6,024 nt of DNA, from assembly GCA_023667385.1 (NCBI GenBank), contig JAMPAE010000099.1, positions 1-6,024 on the forward strand, written 5' to 3'. Positions 1 through 5,632 of the stretch are shown piece after piece. The notes under the pieces are model-generated. The model searched no databases. It had not been told where the DNA came from and saw only the letters and a list, made by a program, of their open reading frames with translations. The first letter of the stretch is position 1, and each line of letters begins with the position of its first letter. Both the position numbers and the translations under genes were made by a program. Source of the DNA: Ruminococcus sp. (GTDB lineage Bacteria; Bacillota; Clostridia; Oscillospirales; Acutalibacteraceae).

Positions 1-9
1 GAGTAGCAT

Positions 10-864
10 ATGGCGTATATAAATAATACATATATTTTTGTTGAGCAGGAAAGTAAAACAAATTCGGTGACAAGTACAGAACATCCTGTTGAGGAAGGTA
101 TAAGCCTTTCGGACCACACAAGAAGAAATCCGATTGAAATTAATTTAACCGGAAAGATTGTAGGGTCAAACTGGAAAAATGTGCTTGATAAATTGAATGC
201 TTACAAAAACAAGGGAACTCTCATAACCTTCACAGGCAGAACAACATTGAAAAATGCACAGATTATGAATATAGATGATTCTTATGACTCATCTATAAGT
301 GATGGTTGTAATTATTCAATGACAATAAGAGAGGTTCGTATTGCTCAAAGTGCATATGTAAGTTCAAAAGCAAAAACAGGCAGTGCAGTTGCTACGGCCG
401 TTATAAAAAGCGGCAGTAAAATTGCTCTCAGTAGTGAACCGCTGTATGCTGCTTCTTCGTCAAAATCGGCTGTGAGGAGCATATCCGGCACATATTACAT
501 ATATGACGCTAAGGTGATGAACGGCAGAATACGCATAACAAATTCAGCGTCGAGAGTCGGAAAGACACCCGCCGGGTCAAATGTAACAGGCTGGATAAGT
601 TCTAAATCAAGGGGATTGAACACGAGCACAAAATCAAATGCAGGTATGCAGCAGGTGGAAAATAATAGTTCAAGTTCAAAAGTATATCATACGGTAAAAC
701 GTGGAGATACTGTTTATGCTCTTGTGGCATCTGCAAAAGCACCATATAAAAAATATGGCTTTACCTGCAAGGATGTTATGCAGAAAAATCCGAATGCTTT
801 CAGCAGAGCCAATGATTATGGTTCATTGAAAGTCGGTGCGAAACTTTGGGTAGGAAACAGGTGA
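10..864 (+). CDS. Dit-like baseplate protein with SH3b and LysM domains (XkdP-like position)
   Basis: This is probably a structural baseplate or tail-end protein that also binds the cell wall. Three parts are visible in its 284 residues. Residues 1-115 resemble the N-terminal Dit-like phage tail domain, with a VEEGISLSDH segment at 27-36, the P41-IEINLTG strand, and a closing EVRIAQ strand. Residues about 134-198 look like a bacterial SH3 domain (SGTYYIYDAKV, NGRIRITN, VGKTP, VTGWI). Residues about 226-282 form a LysM domain that starts YHTVKRGDTVYAL and ends near LKVGAKLWV. A Ser/Asn/Thr-rich linker at about 199-225 separates the last two. An in-frame TAG at bases 4-6 makes ATG 10 the first possible start, but too little upstream sequence is present to judge its ribosome binding site. 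The gene lies where PBSX-type phages carry the LysM protein XkdP, just before the plug and hub genes. The LysM call is firm, the SH3b call good, and the Dit-like call moderate. Confidence 0.85.
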   Translation: MAYINNTYIFVEQESKTNSVTSTEHPVEEGISLSDHTRRNPIEINLTGKIVGSNWKNVLDKLNAYKNKGTLITFTGRTTLKNAQIMNIDDSYDSSISDGCNYSMTIREVRIAQSAYVSSKAKTGSAVATAVIKSGSKIALSSEPLYAASSSKSAVRSISGTYYIYDAKVMNGRIRITNSASRVGKTPAGSNVTGWISSKSRGLNTSTKSNAGMQQVENNSSSSKVYHTVKRGDTVYALVASAKAPYKKYGFTCKDVMQKNPNAFSRANDYGSLKVGAKLWVGNR

Positions 865-868
865 TAAT

Positions 869-1189
869 ATGAGAAATCGAATACCGATAAACAAGGAAAT
901 AATTCCGTATAATTTTGAGATAGTATTGGGCAATGAGAATTTTGTTTTTGAAATCAATCACGGAGTAACTAATGATATTTTCACTGTTACGCTGTATAAA
1001 AACAATGAATTGTTGTGTACTGAGCCGATAATATACGGTGTTCCGTTATTTTCTGACATATATAAACCTGAGAAATTTCCGAGCATTGAAATTGTGCCAC
1101 TTGATGAATCAAACACCGAAACCGAGGTTAATTGTTCAAACTTCGGTGATACGGTCTTTCTCACTATAGATGATGAGGGGGAAGAATGA
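869..1189 (+). CDS. Baseplate plug-like protein (Pam3 gp18 type)
   Basis: This small 106-residue protein fits the phage baseplate plug family, which sits in the centre of the baseplate between the tube end and the hub or spike. It begins with RIPINKEIIPYNFEIVL, matching the usual start of the family (an IPL/IPI element followed by a beta strand). It continues as short alternating beta strands, with a YGVPLF segment near 56-61 and a final GDTVFLTI strand at 93-100, then a short acidic tail. There is no signal peptide or membrane segment. It starts four bases after the previous stop, using a close AGGTGAT element at 859-865, and ends one base before the hub start, so co-translation is likely. 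The position directly upstream of the hub gene supports the call. Similarity is diffuse, so the family assignment is an inference from length, opening motif and context. Confidence 0.7.
   Translation: MRNRIPINKEIIPYNFEIVLGNENFVFEINHGVTNDIFTVTLYKNNELLCTEPIIYGVPLFSDIYKPEKFPSIEIVPLDESNTETEVNCSNFGDTVFLTIDDEGEE
1175..1184 (+). promoter_or_regulatory. Ribosome binding site that sets the hub start
   Basis: GAGGGGGAAG lies 6 bases before ATG 1191, with its AGGGGG core about 9 bases away. Upstream in-frame ATGs at 1170 and 1173 have no purine-rich site before them and lie inside the end of the plug gene. ATG 1191 is therefore the preferred start. Confidence 0.6.
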
Positions 1190-1190
1190 T

Positions 1191-2069
1191 ATGCAACAAG
1201 GAATGATTTTCGCAATGAAAAAGCTGGCCAAAAAAATTGAAGATAAACAGCCTTGCGGTTTGTACGACCGTAAGGCTGTTTTAAAATGCAATGATGTGAC
1301 AATTGACCTTGACAGCATTGATTTTGAATTTGATGTTCCTTTTGATGATGATACCGAGGCAAATGAAGCAAATTTCGTCATATACAACCTTTCAAAGAAA
1401 ACAATATCTCAATTCAAGTATGACAAGCAAATAACGCTTACGGCGGGATATGCGAGTGATACAGGGGTTATCTTCTCGGGGCGAGTAAGCAAAGTCAAAA
1501 CAAAATACGTTGGCAACGACAAAGTTACAACTGTTTATGCAATTGACAGCAAAAGTCTTAAAGAACATGACATCGCAGATATTGCTTTTAAGAAAGGGAC
1601 TGCGGCGAGTACGATATTAAAAAAGCTGGTTGAAAAACTCAATTTACCGGTAGCACTGTTTAAAACTCGCAAGGATTACATCTATAAAGACGCTACTAAT
1701 GTGACGGGTGGACTAATGTCAAATATCAATAAATATGCAAAGGTTTGCGGTGTATCTGCCTTTATCAACAAAGGCAAGGTATACGTTGTTGACGTTCGAC
1801 AGAGTCCCATTGACGTTGCTTTTACATTGTCAGAAAAAACAGGTCTTATTGATTCGCCTGAAGAATTTGAAGAAGAAATTGACGAGGATAGCTACAAAGA
1901 AACCGTACATGGTTATTCATGCACAATGCTGTTGCAACATCGAATGACTACGGCAGCGATTGTTAAACTTAATTCACTTAATGTAAACGGCACGTTTTAC
2001 GTGCGAAAAGGCAATCACAGCTTTAACGGAAATGATTTTGTAACTACCGTTGAAATGATAGCGAGGTGA
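1191..2069 (+). CDS. Baseplate hub protein (gpD/gp44/XkdQ-like)
   Basis: This is the likely baseplate hub, the trimeric ring that joins the end of the tail tube to the spike, equivalent in role to P2 gpD, Mu gp44 and PBSX XkdQ. It has 292 residues counted from ATG 1191. Visible features are an N-terminal beta domain (residues about 29-130) with the hub-type pattern NFVIYNLS at 61-68, ITLTAGY at 81-87, an FSGRVSKV strand at 95-102, and VTTVYAIDS at 112-120. An alpha/beta section follows, with the TAASTILKKLVEKLNLP helix (137-153). The C-terminal part contains FINKGKVYVVD (191-201), an acidic run EEFEEEIDEDS, and a terminal strand pair that includes NGTFYVRKGNHSFNG, as in related hubs. No lytic domain is fused to it. 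The gene follows the plug and precedes the spike, which is the expected order. Codons 19-31 also encode a strong hairpin (see separate entry). The role is well supported by position and fold pattern; exact family membership is less certain. Confidence 0.78.
   Translation: MQQGMIFAMKKLAKKIEDKQPCGLYDRKAVLKCNDVTIDLDSIDFEFDVPFDDDTEANEANFVIYNLSKKTISQFKYDKQITLTAGYASDTGVIFSGRVSKVKTKYVGNDKVTTVYAIDSKSLKEHDIADIAFKKGTAASTILKKLVEKLNLPVALFKTRKDYIYKDATNVTGGLMSNINKYAKVCGVSAFINKGKVYVVDVRQSPIDVAFTLSEKTGLIDSPEEFEEEIDEDSYKETVHGYSCTMLLQHRMTTAAIVKLNSLNVNGTFYVRKGNHSFNGNDFVTTVEMIAR
1245..1282 (+). terminator. Terminator-like hairpin inside the hub gene
   Basis: Bases 1245-1259 pair with 1267-1281 over 15 positions, with one G-T wobble (1255 with 1271). 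The core arm is CAGCCTTGCGGT, and the loop is the 7 bases 1260-1266. The downstream arm ends in TTTT (1279-1282). This has the shape of an intrinsic terminator, but the T run is short and is followed by AAAA. It lies within codons 19-31 of the hub gene, where terminators are not expected. It could act as an attenuator, affect translation or mRNA stability, or be a chance product of the coding sequence. The pairing is seen directly; any function is inference. Confidence 0.4.
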
Positions 2070-2070
2070 T
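2063..2070 (+). promoter_or_regulatory. Ribosome binding site that sets the spike start
   Basis: GAGGTGAT overlaps the stop codon of the hub gene and sits 4 bases before ATG 2075. The same frame also offers GTG 2066 and ATG 2069, but both fall within this site and have no separate one of their own, so ATG 2075 is preferred. Confidence 0.6.
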
Positions 2071-2074
2071 GTTT

Positions 2075-2446
2075 ATGGAAGCAGCAAAGGTTATAAAACA
2101 ACTTATCAATAACAGCCTTAGTGGCTTACATACGGCTTTTTTAGCCAAAATTGTGACGTATTCAGACGGATATGCTACGGTTCAGCCACTATACATGATA
2201 CGGGATGCCACCGGAAACAATGTTAAATCGTCTGTAGTTTCAAATATACCTGTTATTTCATCGGCACGCTATAAGACCGTAATCGGAAGCGACAGCACAT
2301 TAAAAGCAGAGCCTTTGAACGTCGGTGACATTGTTTTATGCGTAGCGTGCGAAAAAGATATAACCGAAGCAAAGCAAGGTTCATATGATGCGCCGTCATT
2401 GATGAATTTTGATATTTCATCTTCTGTTGTTGTGGGGGTGTTATAA
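2075..2446 (+). CDS. Short Gp138-like OB-fold spike protein
   Basis: This is probably the central spike protein under the baseplate, matching the N-terminal domain of the Gp138 membrane-puncturing spike family (gpV-like role). From ATG 2075 it has 123 residues. It opens with a helix (AAKVIKQLINNSLSGLHTAFLAKI), as Gp138 proteins do. The OB-fold strands follow: YATVQPLYMI near 33-42, VVSNIPVISSARY at 54-66, the LNVGDIVLCVACEKDI segment at 81-96 (the conserved GD-VL-E-DI pattern), and a last strand SSSVVVGVL that ends the protein. Family members usually carry a C-terminal beta-helix needle after this fold; none is present here. The start overlaps the hub stop region, and the gene ends immediately before the gp25-like gene. 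DUF2577/XkdR is the alternative name for a protein at this position, but the GD-VL-E-DI pattern fits Gp138 better. Confidence 0.7.
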   Translation: MEAAKVIKQLINNSLSGLHTAFLAKIVTYSDGYATVQPLYMIRDATGNNVKSSVVSNIPVISSARYKTVIGSDSTLKAEPLNVGDIVLCVACEKDITEAKQGSYDAPSLMNFDISSSVVVGVL

Positions 2447-2797
2447 ATGCGTGATATTAAATTGAACAGCGAACATGACATTGTTATCAACAACCATGAT
2501 ATAGCTTTGGTTGATGACAATGAACTACTGCGACAAAAAGTTGAAATGTTGCTCGGAACAAACCGCGGTGAGAACTATCTCGATGATGAAGAAGGTATTG
2601 ATTTTCAGACGTTGCTTAATAAAAACATTGATGAAACTCTTATTCGCAGCGAATTTCAAAATGCATTACAGCAGATTGATGAAAGTTTTGTCATTGATGA
2701 ATTTGTATGTTCTAAAGTCGGCAGAGAATTAACTGTAACATTCAGAGCATCAAACAGCAATGGCGAAACAGTCGGAGGTGATTATCAATATGAATAA
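2447..2797 (+). CDS. gp25/gpW-like baseplate wedge protein (XkdS-like)
   Basis: This 116-residue protein fits the T4 gp25 / P2 gpW family, in PBSX the XkdS/DUF2634 position. In contractile tails it belongs to the wedge and acts as the starting point for sheath assembly. The N-terminal part is a beta pair (DIKLNSEHDIVINNHDIALV), then a helix LLRQKVEMLLGT (27-38) runs into RGENYLDDEEGID at 40-52. This last segment matches the conserved family stretch where an acidic GE-x-(2,5)-D loop precedes the glycine and the buried core. A second helix ETLIRSEFQNALQQ and the closing beta hairpin (FVCSKVGRELTVTFRAS) complete the fold. The gene begins directly after the spike stop, with GGGGGTG at 2433-2439 as ribosome binding site, and overlaps the J gene by 8 bases. 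The order gp25-J-I is characteristic of contractile baseplates. Confidence 0.85.
   Translation: MRDIKLNSEHDIVINNHDIALVDDNELLRQKVEMLLGTNRGENYLDDEEGIDFQTLLNKNIDETLIRSEFQNALQQIDESFVIDEFVCSKVGRELTVTFRASNSNGETVGGDYQYE
2774..2782 (+). promoter_or_regulatory. Strong ribosome binding site for the baseplate J gene
   Basis: GGAGGTGAT is a near-perfect Shine-Dalgarno sequence 7 bases before ATG 2790. It lies inside the end of the gp25-like gene. It argues for ATG 2790 rather than the in-frame ATG 2760, which would add ten residues and has no such site. Confidence 0.75.
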
Positions 2798-3962
2798 ATT
2801 TATAACAGAAACAGGATTTCAAAGGCCGACATTCAGTGAATTATTAACTGAATTAGGCGACAGTGCAAAACTGATTTTCGGCGAAGATATTGCCATAGAT
2901 GATAAATCAGTGTTTGGTAAAATCCTGCGCCTTATTGCCTACAATACAGCAAGATTTTATGAGGACCTCGAAACAGCATATTATGCACGTTTTCCGCATA
3001 CTGCAACAGGAGTCAGTCTTGACAGGCAATGTGTTTTTGCAGGCATAAAAAGAAATGTTGCTATTGCTTCCAGACATACAGTGACTTTTCACGGAACACG
3101 AGGATATACAATACCTGTTGGTTTTGAAGTTTCCACACGTTCAGGTGTTAATTTTGTTACAGAATCTGAATCAATCATCGGTGAAAGCGGTGAGGTTTCC
3201 GTTGTGGTTATGTGTACAGAAAACGGAATAATCGGCAATGTTTCTGATGGTTCAATAGAGGTTATTAATGCTCCCGATTCCGACATTTTATTTGTTGATA
3301 GCAGTCGGCTTCTGTCACGTGGGGAAGAAGAGGAAAAAGACATTGAATTGAGAAACAGATTTGACGAAGCAATCCTCGGTCTGGGTTCGGGAACAGTTGA
3401 CGCAATAAAGGGTGCTGTTATGCGCTGTGCCAATGTCAGAGGTTGTATTGTGGTTGAAAACAATACTAATGAAACAGTTGACGGCCTGGCTCCGCATTCC
3501 TTTGTTTGCTATGTTTCTGCACCTGAAGCGTCTTATTCTGAAATTGCACAGGCGATTTTTGATAAAAAGCCTATAGGCATTTTAAGCTGTGGTGATACGC
3601 CTGTTGAAGTTGTTGACGAAGCAGGCGGAAGACATGAAATATCTTTCTCAAAAGTTCAAAATCAGCCGATATATATCAAAGCAGTAGTATCTGTTCAAGA
3701 TTGCGGCGATGATTTACAGAAAGAAATCAAGAAGGCACTGAGCGACAAAATTAATAAATTATCGAATGGTGATGATGTTATATTGTCCTCGTTGTATGTT
3801 CCGATTTACGCTATTGAAGGAGTTAAGGACGTGACTTCTATTCAATTGTCAACGGATGGTAATGTGTACCGAGCAGAGAATATTGGTGTAGCTGTCAATA
3901 TGATTGCATTCTCAGATGAAGCAAATATAAGTGTTGAGGTGAACGATTATGTTGATAACTAA
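2790..3962 (+). CDS. Baseplate J-like wedge protein (XkdT/gpJ family)
   Basis: This is a baseplate wedge protein of the baseplate_J family (P2 gpJ, Mu gp47, T4 gp6 relative), which forms the ring linking wedges around the hub. It has 390 residues from ATG 2790, a usual length. The N-terminal region is helical, with FSELLTELGDSAKLIFGEDI and SVFGKILRLIAYNTARFYEDLETAYYARFPHTATGVSLDRQ, the segment that normally precedes the core. The hallmarks follow: the R-HTVTFHGT and IPVGFEVSTRSGVNFVTE strands (95-125), the acidic run and ELRNRF helix start (178-191), and AIKGAVMRCANVRGCIVVENNTNETVDGLAPHSF (205-238), which contains the family's GV-x-V-EN-T and G-PHS pattern. The AIFDKKPIGI helix (255-264) comes next, and the protein ends with a beta-rich C-terminal region. 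It overlaps the gp25-like gene by 8 bases and the next gene by 14, suggesting coupled translation. The family call is firm. Confidence 0.92.
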   Translation: MNKFITETGFQRPTFSELLTELGDSAKLIFGEDIAIDDKSVFGKILRLIAYNTARFYEDLETAYYARFPHTATGVSLDRQCVFAGIKRNVAIASRHTVTFHGTRGYTIPVGFEVSTRSGVNFVTESESIIGESGEVSVVVMCTENGIIGNVSDGSIEVINAPDSDILFVDSSRLLSRGEEEEKDIELRNRFDEAILGLGSGTVDAIKGAVMRCANVRGCIVVENNTNETVDGLAPHSFVCYVSAPEASYSEIAQAIFDKKPIGILSCGDTPVEVVDEAGGRHEISFSKVQNQPIYIKAVVSVQDCGDDLQKEIKKALSDKINKLSNGDDVILSSLYVPIYAIEGVKDVTSIQLSTDGNVYRAENIGVAVNMIAFSDEANISVEVNDYVDN

Positions 3963-4551
3963 ACTTCCCGACACATACCGAAGTGGTAAAGATAGCGTTT
4001 TCGGTAATTTATTTCAGCTATTCAACGAAGTTTTTGATATGATTGCATCGGACGTTTCGAGAGTTTTCGATATGGTTGATATTGACAAAGCAAAAGGAAA
4101 TACACTTGACTTTTATGGTGTTATGCTCAATCAGCGAAGGGGTTCTCTCAGTGACGAACAGTACAGGCGAATATTACTGTTAAAAAGCAGCCGAAACAAT
4201 TGCAAAGGTACATACAACGATGTTGTAAAACAAATGGCGATAATATTAAACTGCGATTTTTCAGATATTGTGCTTAATGAATCGGAAAACGGTGCTGTGA
4301 GTATTACGAAAATGCCATTGCAAACGATTGTTTCTTCCGGATTATCTGCAAATCAAATCATGTCTATGCTTCAAAAACTTTTGCCAATCGGCGTAAAAAT
4401 GCAATCAATCGACAGTGAGGGAACGTTTGAATTTTCTGATGCGACCGATGAAAAGTCAAATGATTGCGGTTTTGCTGATAATGAGCAAACAATGGGCGGA
4501 TATTTCGGAATGATTCTCGGACAAGACAATGAAACTATTTTACCTATTTAA
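3949..4551 (+). CDS. gpI/Phage_Wedge1-like baseplate protein (XkdU position)
   Basis: This is probably the wedge protein that follows J and connects wedges to the tail fibre, as P2 gpI and PBSX XkdU (DUF2313) do. It has 200 residues. It opens with LPDTYR at 6-11. A long helical section follows with D44-IDKAKGNTLDFYGVMLNQRRG (44-65) and SDEQYRRILLLKSSRNNCKGTYNDVV (68-93). This D-A-G-x-x-LD-x-x-G, R-R-G, D-x-YR and N-x-x-GT series is typical of gpI and Phage_Wedge1/DUF2612 proteins. The C-terminal end, FEFSD then GFADNEQTMGGYFGMIL (174-190), is a short beta tail of the kind seen in this family and may be the fibre attachment point (inference). The ribosome binding site GAGGTGA at 3936-3942 lies within the J gene, and the two genes overlap by 14 bases. 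The tail fibre gene follows 15 bases later, in line with this role. I cannot separate DUF2313 from DUF2612 by eye. Confidence 0.83.
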   Translation: MLITKLPDTYRSGKDSVFGNLFQLFNEVFDMIASDVSRVFDMVDIDKAKGNTLDFYGVMLNQRRGSLSDEQYRRILLLKSSRNNCKGTYNDVVKQMAIILNCDFSDIVLNESENGAVSITKMPLQTIVSSGLSANQIMSMLQKLLPIGVKMQSIDSEGTFEFSDATDEKSNDCGFADNEQTMGGYFGMILGQDNETILPI

Positions 4552-4566
4552 CGAAAGGAAAATACA

Positions 4567-5568
4567 ATGAGAGTAAATTTTAATTATAAATCACCTAAAT
4601 GGTCAGCACAAGGTAATGAGCCGAATGACGATACCAAAAAAAGAGGATTTCTTGCAGGATATAAGCCGCCTGCATCAATATTTAACTGGTTTTGGTGCTT
4701 GGTAAGCAATTGCATTGAGGAACTTCAGCAAATTACATCGTCTTTTGCGGAAGAATACAATGTGCATAAGCACAGTGCTTCGGATATAACAAGCGGAACA
4801 TTGCCCGTCACACGAGGTGGCACAGGTGCGACAACGGCTGCAAATGCATTGAAGAACCTCGGTGTTAACGTAGCAGCCGAGGTTATTAATTTGCTTGACG
4901 GTGTTAGGTCGAACATTCAGAATCAGATTGACAGCAAGGCAAATTCCGCACACTCCCATGCAACGTCTGATATAACAAGTGGGATACTACCTGTTGCACG
5001 AGGTGGTACAGGTGCAAATTCAGCAGCTGACGCAAGAAATAAGTTAGGCGTGACTCCTGCGAACATCGGAGCTGAACCTGCGTTGGGATTTACACCTATT
5101 CAGCAGGGCGGCGGTACAGATCAGCGAGATAATAAAATCTATATCGGGTGGACGGACAAGATGCTGAAAGCACAGGTTGATGCTACTGATATGGGTGCAA
5201 TTATTACAGACGGTGATGCTAACAATGCTGTATTGCCTGTCAAAAAAGGCGGTACAGGTGCGACAACGGCTGCAAATGCATTGAAGAACCTTGGCGTAGA
5301 TGTCGGAAATTCATATGTACAGATTGGCAATACTCTAATTCAGTGGGGTACCTACACCGCTACAGCGGAGGATGAATCAAGCCAAATCTTATTTAATAAA
5401 GAATATTCAGCAGCACCGCAAGTTTTTATTAATGTAAAAACTTCTGCACCGGATAAAAAATTTGCTGCTGCAACAGAAATAGCTAAAAATTTGTTTTGGT
5501 TATATTATCATTCAAACGATACAGCCCACAAAGCTGGTATGTCATGGTTCGCAGTAGGAAAGGCATAA
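4567..5568 (+). CDS. Tail fibre protein with GGTGATTAA repeats
   Basis: This 333-residue protein is a trimeric tail fibre that probably recognises the host surface. Residues 1-65 begin with NFNYKSPKWSAQGNEPND and contain a GYKPPASIFNWFW element, which is likely the attachment domain. Three fibre-shaft repeats follow: SDITSGTLPVTRGGTGATTAANALKNLGV-like units at 72-100 and 134-162, and a shorter unit (LPVKKGGTGATT and onwards) at 223-244. Such repeats are widespread in phage fibres. HxH pairs at 67-69 and 129-131 precede the first two units. Between units two and three lies GFTPIQQGGGTDQ, then KIYIGWTD and LKAQVDATDMG, a segment also known from fibres of other phages. The C-terminal 85 residues (NSYVQIGNTLIQWGTYT to the end) resemble the Gp53-like / receptor-binding tip domain, with the typical G-LIQWG start. 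The ribosome binding site is GAAAGGAA at 4553-4560. No chaperone gene is apparent in the rest of the window. Confidence 0.88.
   Translation: MRVNFNYKSPKWSAQGNEPNDDTKKRGFLAGYKPPASIFNWFWCLVSNCIEELQQITSSFAEEYNVHKHSASDITSGTLPVTRGGTGATTAANALKNLGVNVAAEVINLLDGVRSNIQNQIDSKANSAHSHATSDITSGILPVARGGTGANSAADARNKLGVTPANIGAEPALGFTPIQQGGGTDQRDNKIYIGWTDKMLKAQVDATDMGAIITDGDANNAVLPVKKGGTGATTAANALKNLGVDVGNSYVQIGNTLIQWGTYTATAEDESSQILFNKEYSAAPQVFINVKTSAPDKKFAAATEIAKNLFWLYYHSNDTAHKAGMSWFAVGKA
4783..4829 (+). repeat. Fibre shaft repeat, copy A of the SDITSG unit
   Basis: This 47-base segment recurs in diverged form at 4969-5015. Both begin GATATAACAAG and end with ACGAGGTGG(C/T)ACAGGTGC, and both encode DITSG-LPV-RGGTGA. 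The offset is 186 bases, a multiple of three. Confidence 0.75.
4822..4859 (+). repeat. Perfect 38-bp direct repeat, first copy
   Basis: This segment is identical to 5254-5291. It encodes part of the GTGATTAANALKNL unit of the fibre. The similarity extends without gaps over 4800-4865 against 5232-5297, with 8 differences in 66 positions. The spacing is 432 bases, exactly 144 codons. Confidence 0.9.
4969..5015 (+). repeat. Fibre shaft repeat, copy B of the SDITSG unit
   Basis: This is the diverged partner of 4783-4829. After the shared GGTGC it turns into AAATTCAGCAGCTGACGC, so this middle copy does not share the sequence that is perfect between the first and third units. Confidence 0.75.
5254..5291 (+). 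repeat. Perfect 38-bp direct repeat, second copy
   Basis: This is identical to 4822-4859 and in the same reading frame of the fibre gene. It lies in the third shaft unit, just before the C-terminal tip domain. Confidence 0.9.
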
Positions 5569-5583
5569 TAAAAAATTTTATAA

Positions 5584-5611
5584 AAAGTACCAATGGGTCT
5601 TTATTTTTTTT
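5584..5611 (+). terminator. Weak intrinsic terminator-like hairpin after the fibre gene
   Basis: ACC (5589-5591) pairs with GGT (5596-5598) around the loop AATG. After a bulged T at 5588, GAAA in reverse (5587 back to 5584) pairs with CTTT (5599-5602). A run of eight T follows at 5604-5611. The stem is short and bulged, so termination would be partial at best. It could reduce expression of the next gene relative to the baseplate genes. It is the only gap over 20 bases between genes in the window, and I see no convincing promoter in it. Confidence 0.45.
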
Positions 5612-5632
5612 ACAGAAAGGAAGGTCATAATT

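Noticed and set aside
958..1371. Reverse-strand open frame over the plug and hub genes
   Set aside because: It lies opposite well-supported genes, has no ribosome binding site of note, and its product has no recognisable feature. The reverse frames at 3089-3463 and 4675-4959 were dropped on the same grounds.
1990..2004. Six-base hairpin GCACGT-TTT-ACGTGC near the end of the hub gene
   Set aside because: It is too short with a 3-base loop, lacks a T tract, and lies in codons of a beta hairpin of the hub.
2760..2789. Longer start for the baseplate J gene at ATG 2760
   Set aside because: It would add ten residues inside the gp25-like gene, whereas ATG 2790 has a near-perfect ribosome binding site 7 bases before it.
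5420..5443. Perfect 9-bp inverted repeat AAGTTTTTA / TAAAAACTT with a 6-base loop in the fibre gene
   Set aside because: The arms are almost all A and T within codons for VFINVK; such pairing arises easily at this composition, and no T run follows the 3' arm.
4675..5568. Possible diversity-generating retroelement target in the tail fibre
   Set aside because: The C-terminal domain shows no C-type lectin pattern or cluster of AAY codons, and no template repeat or reverse transcriptase is in the window.
5569..5632. Possible promoter in the gap before the last gene
   Set aside because: The AT-rich stretch has TATAAA-like bases but no matching -35 hexamer at proper spacing; the hairpin plus T run explains it better.
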